Shown: positions 7,785 through 16,160, numbered from the stretch's first letter. The stretch is DNA of 64,000 nt from Polaromonas sp. 39-63-25 (GCF_002278925.1 NZ_NCJH01000006.1:558001-622000); one strand, 5' to 3'. The notes: a model not told the origin generated them from the sequence alone. Numbers and translations are program-made.

Positions 7785-9419
7785 TCAACCCAGCAATGGC
7801 GGCCGCGCGAGCGGCCATGGATTGGCGGCGGGCAAGGGCACCCACTTACGGGACGTGGGCGCACCTTCGTTGTGCCAAGCACCCCGGCGCAGTGCATCCT
7901 CCAGCGTGCGCACATGGTCCATGTGACCGCCCAGCGCACGGTAATCGTCGAGCTTCATGCTGAATTCAATGGGTGCGACGATGGCCGGTGTGGGCACGGT
8001 GCCGAAGCTGTTGTCCGGCATGCGCATGACGTCGGCCATCACAGTGATCCCGCCGCCCGGCCAGATATAGGCGGGCGCCCCGCCGCAGGTGACATTGACC
8101 AGCGCGTCCTTGATGGCACGCGTCAGCAAAACCGGGTTTTCCGTGACCCCGGCACGCAGGCTGCCGCCGGCGCCACCCAGGAAAAGCACAGTCGTCAGCG
8201 AAGGCTCGCAGTTTTCGCCGATGCGCTCGACAATGCGGCGCACCTCTTCGGGCATGTCCTGCTCCACCGGCTGGAGTTTGTCGTCAAGGACATACCAGCT
8301 CGCGTGCTCGCCGGTGGTCGATGTCATGAGCAGTCGCAGGCCGGGCCAGGCCGCCTCGGCATCCCAGCTTTCAATGATGGCCAGCGGATCGGCGATGTCC
8401 GTGCCGCCCCACCCTGTTCCGGGGTTGGCCACCTGGAAATAACGTCCCGGCGTGGATTTGCGGCCCCGCATCCTGATTCCCGAGGGACGCATGTCCAGGC
8501 AGCGGCCGGCCTGGTGCTCGGTCAGCACACCGGTGATGTGATCGTCGACCACCACCACCTCGTCAAGCTTGCCGAAAAACTGCTTCGCAAAAATGCCGAT
8601 GGTGGCCGAGCCACAGCCCACACGCATGCGCTTTTCTTCCACCCCGTTGACGATGGGTGCGCGGCCGGCCTGGATCAGGATCTGGGAACCGCCGTCAATC
8701 GTGAGTTCGGCCGGCTGCTTGTTGCCCAGCGCCATCATCATCTCGACCGTCACGCGACCCTCTTTCTTGCTGCCTCCGGTCAGGTGATGCACGCCACCGA
8801 GCGACAACATCTGGGAGCCATACTCCGCCGTGGTCACATGGCCCACGACTTCGCCCTTGCAGCGCACATTGGCCTGCTCTGCGCCGAGGAAGCGGTCGGT
8901 ATCTATCTTCACCTTGAGGCTGCAGTAGCTGAAGATGCCTTCGGTGACCACCGTCACCATGTCAACGCCAGCCGCCCTGGACGACACGATGAAAGGCGCC
9001 GGTTTGTAGTCGGGGTAGGTCGTCGAGGAGCCCACGCCGGTGACGAACACCTCGTCGGCCAGCAGCAGGTCACCGCTCCAGGATGTTTCGTCCGGGGAGG
9101 CCTCCGGCAATGCGGCCGGATCAGGCATGCCCGCGACGGCGGTACGGGCAGTGAACGGCACGAGCACAGGCTCGCCACCGTCCAGGGTGCGGCGCAGCAA
9201 CAGCACGGGATCAACACGAACCAGCGTACCGCCCTGGTTGGCATACCGGTCGCAGGCGCCGCTGCGGCCGTCGGAAATCTGGCACAACACCGGACAGGCG
9301 TTGCATTCAATCTTCTCGCTGTTCATCCGCTCGCTGCGCGGCCGGGCCTTTTCCAGGACCTGGGGAAGCCCCGGGGAATCCATGCCTGGTAATCCGTCCG
9401 TTTTTGTATGCTCGGTCAT
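7785..9419 (-). CDS. 6-hydroxynicotinate reductase-like Fe-S flavoprotein
   Basis: 544 residues from ATG 9419, with GGACGAAGG upstream. It resembles proteins annotated as 6-hydroxynicotinate reductase (Hnr of Eubacterium barkeri), which uses reduced ferredoxin to make 1,4,5,6-tetrahydro-6-oxonicotinate. An N-terminal Fe-S motif C-x2-C-x3-C-x9-C is visible at about residues 39-56 (IECNACPVLCQ...GAC). Later segments are VTGVGSSTTYPDYKPAPFIV, GCGSATIGIFAKQF and VVVDDHITGVLTEHQAGR. First gene of the minus operon, divergent from ferredoxin. The true substrate could be another hydroxylated N-heterocycle. Confidence 0.75.
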   Translation of the reverse strand: MTEHTKTDGLPGMDSPGLPQVLEKARPRSERMNSEKIECNACPVLCQISDGRSGACDRYANQGGTLVRVDPVLLLRRTLDGGEPVLVPFTARTAVAGMPDPAALPEASPDETSWSGDLLLADEVFVTGVGSSTTYPDYKPAPFIVSSRAAGVDMVTVVTEGIFSYCSLKVKIDTDRFLGAEQANVRCKGEVVGHVTTAEYGSQMLSLGGVHHLTGGSKKEGRVTVEMMMALGNKQPAELTIDGGSQILIQAGRAPIVNGVEEKRMRVGCGSATIGIFAKQFFGKLDEVVVVDDHITGVLTEHQAGRCLDMRPSGIRMRGRKSTPGRYFQVANPGTGWGGTDIADPLAIIESWDAEAAWPGLRLLMTSTTGEHASWYVLDDKLQPVEQDMPEEVRRIVERIGENCEPSLTTVLFLGGAGGSLRAGVTENPVLLTRAIKDALVNVTCGGAPAYIWPGGGITVMADVMRMPDNSFGTVPTPAIVAPIEFSMKLDDYRALGGHMDHVRTLEDALRRGAWHNEGAPTSRKWVPLPAANPWPLARPPLLG

Positions 9420-9463
9420 CGTGTTTGCCTTCGTCCTGCCGGTCATCCCGCGCGCCACTCCAG

Positions 9464-9519
9464 ATGTAGCGCTTGCTCAACTTTAATGTTGCACTTGCTA
9501 CATTTGAAATCAATGTAGC
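9464..9519. promoter_or_regulatory. Operator cluster 1 upstream of the reductase operon
   Basis: Four copies of a seven-base half-site lie here: ATGTAGC at 9464, ATGTTGC at 9486, GCTACAT at 9497 and ATGTAGC at 9513. The last two form a perfect 8-bp inverted repeat (GCTACATT, 7-bp spacer, AATGTAGC). The cluster begins 45 bp upstream of the reductase start, where a repressor or activator would act. The TetR-type protein at 11167 is the likely ligand; this is inference. Confidence 0.6.
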
Positions 9520-9588
9520 GCATACGCATGGCCGGTGCAATAGTGTTTACACGTCAAATCCGGAATTTCTCAAAAAAATGTTATGGGC

Positions 9589-9617
9589 GCTACATTTAAA
9601 TGTTGCGTTCACTACAT
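9589..9617. promoter_or_regulatory. Operator cluster 2 upstream of the ferredoxin operon
   Basis: A near-perfect palindrome of two 9-bp arms (GCTACATTT / AAATGTTGC, one mismatch, no spacer) is followed by a further half-site ACTACAT at 9611. These match the half-sites in front of the divergent reductase gene and end 65 bp upstream of the ferredoxin ATG. Shared sites on both sides of the divergent region imply one regulator controls both operons. Confidence 0.58.
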
Positions 9618-9681
9618 TTGTATGGCACATTGATGCCATCGACCGCCGGCGGCCTTCCCGGCAGACCCCCTCAAGGACCTC

Positions 9682-10011
9682 ATGACCCACGTCGTCACCG
9701 ATGCCTGCATCAAATGCAAATACACGGATTGTGTGGACGTCTGTCCGGTCGACTGTTTCAAGGAGGGGCCCGACTTTCTGGTGATCGATCCCGACGAGTG
9801 TATTGACTGCGCCGTGTGTATTCCCGAGTGTCCGGTCAACGCCATTTACGCCGACGCGGACACGCCCCCGCAGTTCGAACCCTTTTTCGAGCTCAACCAG
9901 CGCCTCGCCAGACAATGGCCCACCATTTCCAGGCGCATTGCGCCCCTGGCGACGGCGGAGCAATGGAAAGACAAAACCGGTAAGCTGGCGAGCATCCATC
10001 TCGACGGCTGA
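9682..10011 (+). CDS. fdxA: 7Fe ferredoxin (FdxA type)
   Basis: 109 residues, close to the 106-107 of Azotobacter ferredoxin I. Cysteines at 9, 12, 17, 21 and 25 and at 40, 43, 46 and 50 reproduce the [3Fe-4S]/[4Fe-4S] FdI pattern, with Pro after Cys21 and Cys50, and the long C-terminal tail of this class is present. It is a cytoplasmic one-electron carrier. The next gene is its natural partner, an Fpr-type reductase, and the divergent gene encodes a ferredoxin-dependent reductase homologue. A dedicated electron supply is therefore likely. Confidence 0.92.
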   Translation: MTHVVTDACIKCKYTDCVDVCPVDCFKEGPDFLVIDPDECIDCAVCIPECPVNAIYADADTPPQFEPFFELNQRLARQWPTISRRIAPLATAEQWKDKTGKLASIHLDG

Positions 10012-10050
10012 ACCACTCACCCCGAACCTCCAGCCCCTACATTCACCACA

Positions 10051-10824
10051 ATGAGCGCCTTCAACGAAGAACGAGTCCTGTCCGTCCACCACTGGACCGA
10101 CCGCCTGTTTACCTTCACCACCACCCGCGACCAGTCGCTGCGCTTCAGCAACGGCCATTTCACGATGATAGGCCTGCGGGTCAACGACAAGCCGCTGCTG
10201 CGGGCCTACAGCATCGTGAGCCCCAACCACGAGGAACATCTGGAGTTTCTGAGCATCAAGGTGCCCGACGGCCCCCTGACGTCGCGGCTTCAGCACATCA
10301 AGGTGGGCGACACCATCATCGTCGGGCGCAAACCGACCGGCACCCTGGTGATCGACTACCTGCTTCCCGGCAAACGGCTGTACCTGCTGTCCACCGGAAC
10401 CGGTTTGGCGCCCTTCATGAGCATCATCCGCGACCCGGCAACTTACGAACAGTTCGAGCAGATTGTTCTGGTGCATGGCGTGCGGCAGGCCGACGAGCTG
10501 GCCTACCACGACCTGGTCGTGGACCATCTGCCGCAGCACGAATTTCTCGGCGAGATGGTGTCCAGGCAGCTGCTGTATTACCCGACCGTGACGCGCGAGA
10601 GCTACCGCAACATGGGCCGCGTCACCGACCTGATGGAAACCGGCAAGATGTTTGAAGACCTGAAGTTGCCCCCGCTGGACCCCGCGCAGGACCGCGTCAT
10701 GATCTGCGGCAGCCCGGGCATGCTCAAGGACCTGAAACACATGCTCGAGAAACGCGGCTTTGTGGAGGGCAACACCTCCAGACCCGGCGACTTTGTGATC
10801 GAGCGTGCGTTTGCCGAGCAATAA
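10051..10824 (+). CDS. fpr: Ferredoxin-NADP reductase (Fpr type)
   Basis: 257 residues, the size of E. coli and Azotobacter Fpr. The FAD-binding signature RAYSIVSP (about 51-58), the NADP-binding GTGLAPFMSIIRD and the C-terminal VMICGSPGMLKDLK are clear. It transfers electrons between NADPH and ferredoxin. It follows fdxA by 39 bp and is probably cotranscribed. Three tandem repeats begin five bases after its stop. Confidence 0.93.
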   Translation: MSAFNEERVLSVHHWTDRLFTFTTTRDQSLRFSNGHFTMIGLRVNDKPLLRAYSIVSPNHEEHLEFLSIKVPDGPLTSRLQHIKVGDTIIVGRKPTGTLVIDYLLPGKRLYLLSTGTGLAPFMSIIRDPATYEQFEQIVLVHGVRQADELAYHDLVVDHLPQHEFLGEMVSRQLLYYPTVTRESYRNMGRVTDLMETGKMFEDLKLPPLDPAQDRVMICGSPGMLKDLKHMLEKRGFVEGNTSRPGDFVIERAFAEQ

Positions 10825-10829
10825 TATGG

Positions 10830-11146
10830 CCCCCACGCTTCTCGCTTCGCGTAGTACGCTGCCCCCCGAGGGGGCGCTGCGCCTGCGGCCCGGCAAAGCC
10901 GGCTCCGCGGCCCCGACTGGTGAAGAGAACACCCCCACGCTTCTCGCTTCGCGTAGTACGCTGCCCCCCGAGGGGGCGCTGCGCCTGCGGCCCGGCAAAG
11001 CCGGTTCCGCGGCCCCGGCTGGTGAAGAGAACACCCCCACGCTTCTCGCTTCGCGTAGTACGCTGCCCCCCGAGGGGGCGCTGCGCCTGCGGCCCGGCAA
11101 AGCCGGCTCCGTGGCCCCGGCTGGCGAAGAGAAGACCCCCACGCTT
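10830..11146. repeat. Tandem 102-bp repeat, three copies plus partial fourth
   Basis: Units begin at 10830, 10932 and 11034, each 102 bp apart, and a truncated unit runs from 11136. They differ by only a few bases. Each unit starts CCCCCACGCTT and contains CTTCGCGTAGTACGCTG, the self-complementary CCCCCGAGGGGG and GCGGCCCGGCAAAGCCGG. It fills the gap between fpr and the tetR gene. One more copy lies at 21090. I recognise this as a dispersed intergenic element of Comamonadaceae. All six frames give low-complexity peptides, so it is not coding. Confidence 0.9.
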
Positions 11147-11166
11147 ATCGCCTGCTAACTGACGCC

Positions 11167-11856
11167 ATGGCCACCAAAACCACACCCCCACGTTCGGCGA
11201 CTGCCCGGCTCGCCTCAGCAAAGCGGCCGGGCGTGCGGGAGCAGGCCGCGCAAACCACGCGCGACAACATCCTGCGTGCCGCCACCAAGGTCTTTGCGCG
11301 GTATGGCTACGAGGGCGGCAGCGTGGAAAAAATCTCGCAGTCGGCCAAGTCCTTCGACCGGATGATTTACTACTACTTCGGGAGCAAGGAAGGCCTGTTC
11401 ATCGAAGTGCTGGAAGACATGTACCGCCGGATGAACGATGCCGAGCTGGAGCTTGACCTTGACCTGGAGCAGCCGGTGGAGTCGCTCAAGGACGTCATCC
11501 GTTTTGTCGTGACCTATTACAGCAAGAACCCCGAGTTCATCACGCTGCTCAACACGGAAAACCTGCACCGCGGCAAACACATCGCCAAGTCCATGCGCGC
11601 CCGGGAGTACTCGTCACCCGCGATTGCGATCATCCAGAAGTTACTGGAAAGCGGCGTGAAGAAAAAGGTGTTTCGCGCTGACATCTCCGCACGAAATGTG
11701 TACCTGCTGATCGCGGCGACCGGCTACTTCTACATTTCCAACCGCCACACGCTGTCGGCCTTCCTCGGGGAAGACCTGCAGACTCCCGAGGCCCTGGCCG
11801 CCTGGCAGGCTTTCATCACCAGCACCGTGCTGCGCACCGTGATGCTCAACCCCTGA
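11167..11856 (+). CDS. TetR-family transcriptional regulator
   Basis: 229 residues. The HTH lies at about residues 31-78 (TRDNILRAATKVFARYGYEG, then IYYYFGSKEGLF), preceded by a basic 28-residue extension. The C-terminal domain (about 95-225) is the ligand-binding part. It sits between the ferredoxin/reductase pair and the amidohydrolase, so it is the obvious local regulator of the divergent cluster, probably responding to a pathway compound. Nicotinate catabolism in Pseudomonas is also controlled by a TetR protein (NicS), but I see no direct evidence of orthology. Confidence 0.88.
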   Translation: MATKTTPPRSATARLASAKRPGVREQAAQTTRDNILRAATKVFARYGYEGGSVEKISQSAKSFDRMIYYYFGSKEGLFIEVLEDMYRRMNDAELELDLDLEQPVESLKDVIRFVVTYYSKNPEFITLLNTENLHRGKHIAKSMRAREYSSPAIAIIQKLLESGVKKKVFRADISARNVYLLIAATGYFYISNRHTLSAFLGEDLQTPEALAAWQAFITSTVLRTVMLNP

Positions 11857-11912
11857 CGCGCCCGCGCCGGCGGCGGACATTCCCACCCACGACCTTTGAG
11901 AGGGCAAACAAC

Positions 11913-13109
11913 ATGGCAGAAGCTGTATCGACCGGAAAATCCGGAAAAGTGGTGATCAAAAACATCGGCCTGCTGCTGTCCGGGGACATCGACAAACCCA
12001 TCCTGGATGCCGACACGATTGTCGTGAACGATGGGCTGATCGTCGCCGTCGGCAAGGCCAAGGACTGCAACACCGAGGGCGCGCAGACCATCATCGATGC
12101 GCACCAGACCTGCGTCTGCCCTGGGTTGATCGACAGCCATGTGCATCCGGTATTCGGAGACTGGACGCCGCGGCAAAACCAGATCGGCTGGATTGACTCC
12201 ACGATGCACGGCGGCGTCACCACCATGATCTCAGCCGGCGAAGTGCACCTGCCCGGCCGCCCCAAGGACATCGTCGGGCTCAAGGCCCTGGCCATCACCG
12301 CACAGCGGGCTTTCGACAACTTCCGCCCCGGCGGCGTCAAGGTGCTGGCCGGCGCCCCCATCATCGAAAAAGGCATGGTCGAGCAGGACTTCAAGGAGCT
12401 GGCCGAGGCCGGCGTCACGCTGCTCGGTGAAGTCGGCCTGGGCTCGGTCAAGGCCGGCTACGAAGCCAAGGAAATGGTGGCCTGGGCCCGCAAGTACGGC
12501 ATCCAGAGCACCATCCACACCGGTGGCCCATCGATTCCCGGCTCCGGCCTGATCGACAAGGACGTGGTGCTCGAAGCCGACGCCGACGTGATCGGCCACA
12601 TCAACGGCGGCCACACCGCCCTGTCCGAGCAGCATGTCTGCGAACTCTGTGAAAAGTCCTCGCGGGCCATCGAGATCGTGCACAACGGCAACGAGAAGGT
12701 CGCCATCGCGGCGGCCCAGGCCGCGCTGCAGCTCAAATGCCCGCACCGGGTAATCCTCGGCACCGACGGGCCTGCCGGCTCCGGCGTGCAGCCGCTGGGC
12801 ATGTTGCGGCTCATCGCCCTGCTGTCCAGCCTGGGCAACATTCCGGCCGAACTGGCCTTCTGTTTTGCCACCGGCAACACGGCGCGTATCCGCCAGCTCA
12901 ACTGCGGCCTGATCGAGGTCGGCCGCGACGCCGACTTCGTGTTCATGGACAAGGCCCAACATTCGGCCGGCCTGAACCTGCTCGACAGCGTGCAGCGCGG
13001 CGACATTCCCGGTGTGGGCATGGTGATGATCGACGGCATCGTGCGCAGCGGCCGCAGCCGTAACACGCCGCCGGCCACGGAAATCCCCAGCGTCGTCACC
13101 CCGGCCTGA
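11913..13109 (+). CDS. Enamidase-like amidohydrolase
   Basis: 398 residues, an amidohydrolase-superfamily TIM barrel. Metal-site residues: HVH at 76-78 (CPGLIDSHVHP), Glu173 (LLGEVGLG), His202 (IHTGG), His229 (IGHINGG) and Asp285 (ILGTDGPAG). The order GDIPGVGMVMIDG...SRNTPPA near the C-terminus and the HGGVTTMISAGE...PGRPKD segment closely recall E. barkeri enamidase, which hydrolyses tetrahydro-6-oxonicotinate to 2-formylglutarate. Paired with the Hnr-like gene this supports a two-step reductive ring opening. A different cyclic amide as substrate cannot be excluded. Confidence 0.8.
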   Translation: MAEAVSTGKSGKVVIKNIGLLLSGDIDKPILDADTIVVNDGLIVAVGKAKDCNTEGAQTIIDAHQTCVCPGLIDSHVHPVFGDWTPRQNQIGWIDSTMHGGVTTMISAGEVHLPGRPKDIVGLKALAITAQRAFDNFRPGGVKVLAGAPIIEKGMVEQDFKELAEAGVTLLGEVGLGSVKAGYEAKEMVAWARKYGIQSTIHTGGPSIPGSGLIDKDVVLEADADVIGHINGGHTALSEQHVCELCEKSSRAIEIVHNGNEKVAIAAAQAALQLKCPHRVILGTDGPAGSGVQPLGMLRLIALLSSLGNIPAELAFCFATGNTARIRQLNCGLIEVGRDADFVFMDKAQHSAGLNLLDSVQRGDIPGVGMVMIDGIVRSGRSRNTPPATEIPSVVTPA

Positions 13110-13124
13110 GCGCCGGCACCCCGC

Positions 13125-13730
13125 ATGTCGCACCTGCCGTCTCCGACCAAGGAGGAGCTTGCCCGGCTCGAGCCCCTGGCGCAGCTCGGCTTGGCCGATA
13201 TTTCTGTGGTCTCCACGCGCCAGCAGGCCGATGAAGCCTTCCAGTCACTGGCGAGCAGCGCCGTGCTGGGCTTCGACACCGAATCCAAACCCACCTTCTT
13301 CCGGGACCAGGTGTCCGAGGGCCCGCATGTCGTGCAGTTTTCCACCCTGCACAAGGCCTGGGTGTTCCAGCTGTATGACGCCGGATGCCGCGACACCGTG
13401 TCGGCCCTTCTCGAGCTGGAAACGGCAGCCAAGGTGGGCTTCGGGTTGGCGGGCGATCATCAGCAGATCCGGCGCACGCTGGGTGTTTCTCCGCGCAATG
13501 TGCTGGATCTCAACGCGGTGTTCAGGAGTCGCGGCTACGCGAAGGAGCTCGGTGTCCGCGGCGCGGTCGCCGTGGTGTTCAACCGGCGTTTCATCAAGTC
13601 GAGAAAAGCCACCACCTCGAACTGGGCCAACCGGCAGCTCACCGAGAGCCAGATCGTGTATTCAGCCAACGACGCCTGGGCGGCGATCCAGGTCTTTCAC
13701 GCACTGGGCCTGCCACCGCCGCAGGCCTGA
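13125..13730 (+). CDS. 3'-5' exonuclease domain protein (RNase D-like, DEDDy)
   Basis: 201 residues. Exo I is LGFDTESKP (about 45-53), exo II lies around GFGLAGDHQQI, and exo III is YSANDAW (Y-x3-D). This is the core catalytic domain alone; the HRDC domains of full RNase D are absent. It starts 15 bp after the amidohydrolase stop, so it may be cotranscribed, but nothing links it to catabolism. Nucleic-acid substrate unknown. Confidence 0.82.
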   Translation: MSHLPSPTKEELARLEPLAQLGLADISVVSTRQQADEAFQSLASSAVLGFDTESKPTFFRDQVSEGPHVVQFSTLHKAWVFQLYDAGCRDTVSALLELETAAKVGFGLAGDHQQIRRTLGVSPRNVLDLNAVFRSRGYAKELGVRGAVAVVFNRRFIKSRKATTSNWANRQLTESQIVYSANDAWAAIQVFHALGLPPPQA

Positions 13731-13735
13731 GAGAC

Positions 13736-14035
13736 TCAAGCGTAAATGAATTGCTGTCTGAAGGCGGCGCAGAACTGTGGGCTGCCGCCCATCGACAGGG
13801 TCAGCGTGTACCAGCGGTCGCCCGCCTCCTCTTCCTGCTCCTGCAGGTTGAAGTCCCACTCCCCGCCATCGTCCAGCGGCGCCTGCAGGCCCGGAAAGGC
13901 CGAGTGCGCCCACTCCAGCACCTGTACGATTTCCGTGCGGACGGCGGCCACCTGGTCGGGCCGGACAGACGCCATCGCGTCGAAAGTCCCCACGCCCTGC
14001 GCGTCTTCGCTGTAGTCGAACTCGAGAAAATGCAA
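13736..14035 (-). CDS. Hypothetical acidic protein
   Basis: 99 residues using a TTG start at 14035. It is rich in Asp/Glu and aromatic residues (HFLEFDYSEDAQGVGTFDAM, GEWDFNLQEQEEEAG). I do not recognise the family. The start lies eight bases after the stop of the upstream DUF6172 gene on the same strand, so the two are probably cotranscribed. No signal peptide or membrane segment. Confidence 0.6.
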   Translation of the reverse strand: MHFLEFDYSEDAQGVGTFDAMASVRPDQVAAVRTEIVQVLEWAHSAFPGLQAPLDDGGEWDFNLQEQEEEAGDRWYTLTLSMGGSPQFCAAFRQQFIYA

Positions 14036-14043
14036 AGGGAGCT

Positions 14044-14376
14044 TCAGGACGACGCCTCCTGCCCGTCCGTACTTTCCGCGGGGGCCGCGGCGGGTCTGGC
14101 CGTGCGGTGCCCCTCTTTGGCGAGCAGTTCGATGTAAAACGCAGCGCCGCCTTCCGCGGCAACCGCGTCGATCAAGCCCATGATGGTCGCAAAATGCACC
14201 ACGGCGGCGTTGTCCGGGCTGGTGCCGAAACGGCAGTCGAAATCCCAGTAGTCCACGCTCTCGGGCAGCGGCACCCGGCGTTGCCTTTTGACGTATTTGC
14301 GGATTTCGTGCTTGACGGCGTCGAGCACGCGATCCCGGTTTTTGCCTTCGATGTTGAGCTGGAATGTCTTTTTCAC
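14044..14376 (-). CDS. DUF6172 family protein
   Basis: 110 residues from GTG 14376, chosen because AAAGG precedes it and the product then begins with the family's KKTFQLNIEGKNRDRVLDAV. It continues HEIRKYVKRQRR and VDYWDFDCRFG. It is a small conserved proteobacterial protein of unknown function. The C-terminal 20 residues are Ala/Pro-rich and probably disordered. Upstream partner of the 99-residue hypothetical gene. Confidence 0.75.
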   Translation of the reverse strand: MKKTFQLNIEGKNRDRVLDAVKHEIRKYVKRQRRVPLPESVDYWDFDCRFGTSPDNAAVVHFATIMGLIDAVAAEGGAAFYIELLAKEGHRTARPAAAPAESTDGQEASS

Positions 14377-14518
14377 GCTTGCCTTTCGAGGGGGTCTGGT
14401 ATCAGCCCGGACGGACGTGATTCGCAAGCCTTCGATTATGCGGCCCCGGCGGCGGCCCCTTGTGGCGCAACAGCTTAAACTGGGCCTTTGCCGCCGCCCC
14501 CTCACAAAGCCCTACTTC

Positions 14519-15769
14519 ATGCCATTTTCTTCCCTGGGCCTGTCCCCCGCCCTGCTGCACGCCGTCAGCACCAAGGGTTATCTGGCGCCCACACCGATCC
14601 AGACCGCTGCGATTCCCGCCATCCTGCAGGGCCGTGATGTTCTGGGTTCGGCGCAAACCGGCTCGGGCAAGACGGCAGCCTTTGTGCTGCCGTTGCTGCA
14701 ACAACTGCTGGCGGGCCCGCACGAGAAGCCGCGCAGAGTACGCGCGCTGGTCCTGGTTCCCACACGTGAACTCGCGGCGCAAGTCGGCGAGACCGTCCGC
14801 AGCCTGACGCAGCAACTGCCGCAGGCCCTGAAGGTGGCGACTGTGTTTGGCGGCGTGTCCATCAACCCGCAGATGATGAACCTGCGCGGCGGGGCCGACA
14901 TCGTGGTCGCCACGCCGGGCCGCCTGCTGGACCTGGTGGACCACAACGCACTGGCCCTGTCCGGCATCACGGCACTGGTGCTTGACGAGGCCGACCGGCT
15001 CTTCGAGCTCGGTTTTGCCGACGAACTCGGACGCATTCTCGCCCTGCTTGCGCCACAGCGCCAGAACCTGTTTTTTTCGGCCACCCTGCCGCCCGCCGTG
15101 CAGGCCCTGGCGCAGACGCTGCTGCGCGAGCCGGTCCGCATCGACGTGCTGGCCGGACCGGAGCAGGCGCCCGACATCGTGCAGCGCGCCATTGCCGTGG
15201 ACACCGGACGGCGCACCCAGCTCCTGCGCCACCTGATCCAGACAAACGGCTGGCGCCGGGTGCTGGTCTTCGTGGCCACCAAACATGCGGCCGAAATCGT
15301 GGCCGACAAGCTGCGCAAGGTGCGGATCAACGCCGAGCCTTTCCATGGCGAACTGAGCCAGGGAAAACGCACGCAGGTGCTGGCCGACTTCAAGGCCTCC
15401 CGGCTCAAGGTGGTGATCGCCACCGATGTGGCGGCCCGCGGCCTGGACATTGCGCAGTTGCCGGTGGTGGTGAACTACGACCTGCCGCGTTCGGCGGTGG
15501 AGTACACCCATCGCATCGGCCGCACCGGCCGCGCCGGAGAAAGCGGCGTCGCCCTGAGTTTTGTCAGCGCGGACACGCTGGCGCATTGGCGCCTGATTGA
15601 AAAACGCCAGCAGCTGGCGCTGCCGCTCGAGCAGATCGAAGGTTTTGAACCGCTGCCGACGGACCCGTCAACTGACGAAGCCGCCAGCCCGCCCTCGACG
15701 GGCGGCATCAAGGGCAAACGCCCCAGCAAGAAAGACAAACTCCGGGCCGCCGCAGCGCGCGGAGACTAG
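14519..15769 (+). CDS. DEAD-box ATP-dependent RNA helicase (RhlE-like)
   Basis: 416 residues from ATG 14519; in-frame sequence upstream lacks helicase similarity and was excluded. Motifs in order: Q motif (YLAPTPIQ), AQTGSGKT at 45-52, PTRELA, TPGRLLD, DEAD, SAT, and HRIGRTGR in domain 2. A short Lys-rich tail (GKRPSKKDKLR) probably contacts RNA. It is RhlE-like by core sequence and lacks the DbpA domain found in the helicase at 25324. Likely role: RNA remodelling or ribosome assembly. Confidence 0.9.
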   Translation: MPFSSLGLSPALLHAVSTKGYLAPTPIQTAAIPAILQGRDVLGSAQTGSGKTAAFVLPLLQQLLAGPHEKPRRVRALVLVPTRELAAQVGETVRSLTQQLPQALKVATVFGGVSINPQMMNLRGGADIVVATPGRLLDLVDHNALALSGITALVLDEADRLFELGFADELGRILALLAPQRQNLFFSATLPPAVQALAQTLLREPVRIDVLAGPEQAPDIVQRAIAVDTGRRTQLLRHLIQTNGWRRVLVFVATKHAAEIVADKLRKVRINAEPFHGELSQGKRTQVLADFKASRLKVVIATDVAARGLDIAQLPVVVNYDLPRSAVEYTHRIGRTGRAGESGVALSFVSADTLAHWRLIEKRQQLALPLEQIEGFEPLPTDPSTDEAASPPSTGGIKGKRPSKKDKLRAAAARGD

Positions 15770-15775
15770 GCGTTT

Positions 15776-16012
15776 TCAGTGACCGGCGCCGTTGACGCTG
15801 GTGATGGCATATCCTTTTTCGGCAATTTGCTGCTCGGGACGGGGAATCGCGTACTGGCTGATCTTCTCGGCGCTGGCACCCATTTCCACGGCGCGGGCTT
15901 CGGACTCCCAATCGCTGTTCGTGGCCTCCTCGGGAATCAGCCGCCCCTCGGGCACAGCGAGGTAGGAAAACTGGCGATTGGCTTCGGCCCGGCGGTAAAT
16001 GTCGACACGCAT
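15776..16012 (-). CDS. DUF6139 family protein
   Basis: 78 residues from ATG 16012, with AAGGAGA six bases upstream. The pattern MRVDIYRRAE..FSYLAVPEGRLIPEEATNSDW ... EKGYAITSV is that of DUF6139, a small protein conserved in Burkholderiales. Function is unknown. Its 3' end is six bases from the 3' end of the helicase gene (convergent). Confidence 0.8.
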   Translation of the reverse strand: MRVDIYRRAEANRQFSYLAVPEGRLIPEEATNSDWESEARAVEMGASAEKISQYAIPRPEQQIAEKGYAITSVNGAGH

Positions 16013-16160
16013 GAGGTCTCCTTGGCAGGTGGCTGAGTCCTCCACCTTACCCCCGGCAAGTGCCTGCCTGCAGGAAAGTCCCTGCTTGGTACCCGGACTC
16101 CCCCGGCCGGGCCGATTCGGACACGACGCCAGGCCCCGAAGCGAGAACCTCAGGAACTCC

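Noticed and set aside
9547..11142. 531-codon minus open frame through the tandem repeats
   Set aside because: Antisense to fdxA and fpr; its N-terminus is the translated 102-bp repeat.
10830..11146. CRISPR array or minisatellite gene
   Set aside because: The 102-bp units abut without variable spacers and there are no cas genes; no frame gives a plausible protein.
1..13109. Complete nicotinate degradation pathway
   Set aside because: No nicotinate 6-hydroxylase or steps after ring opening are present, so only the reductive part can be claimed and the substrate stays open.
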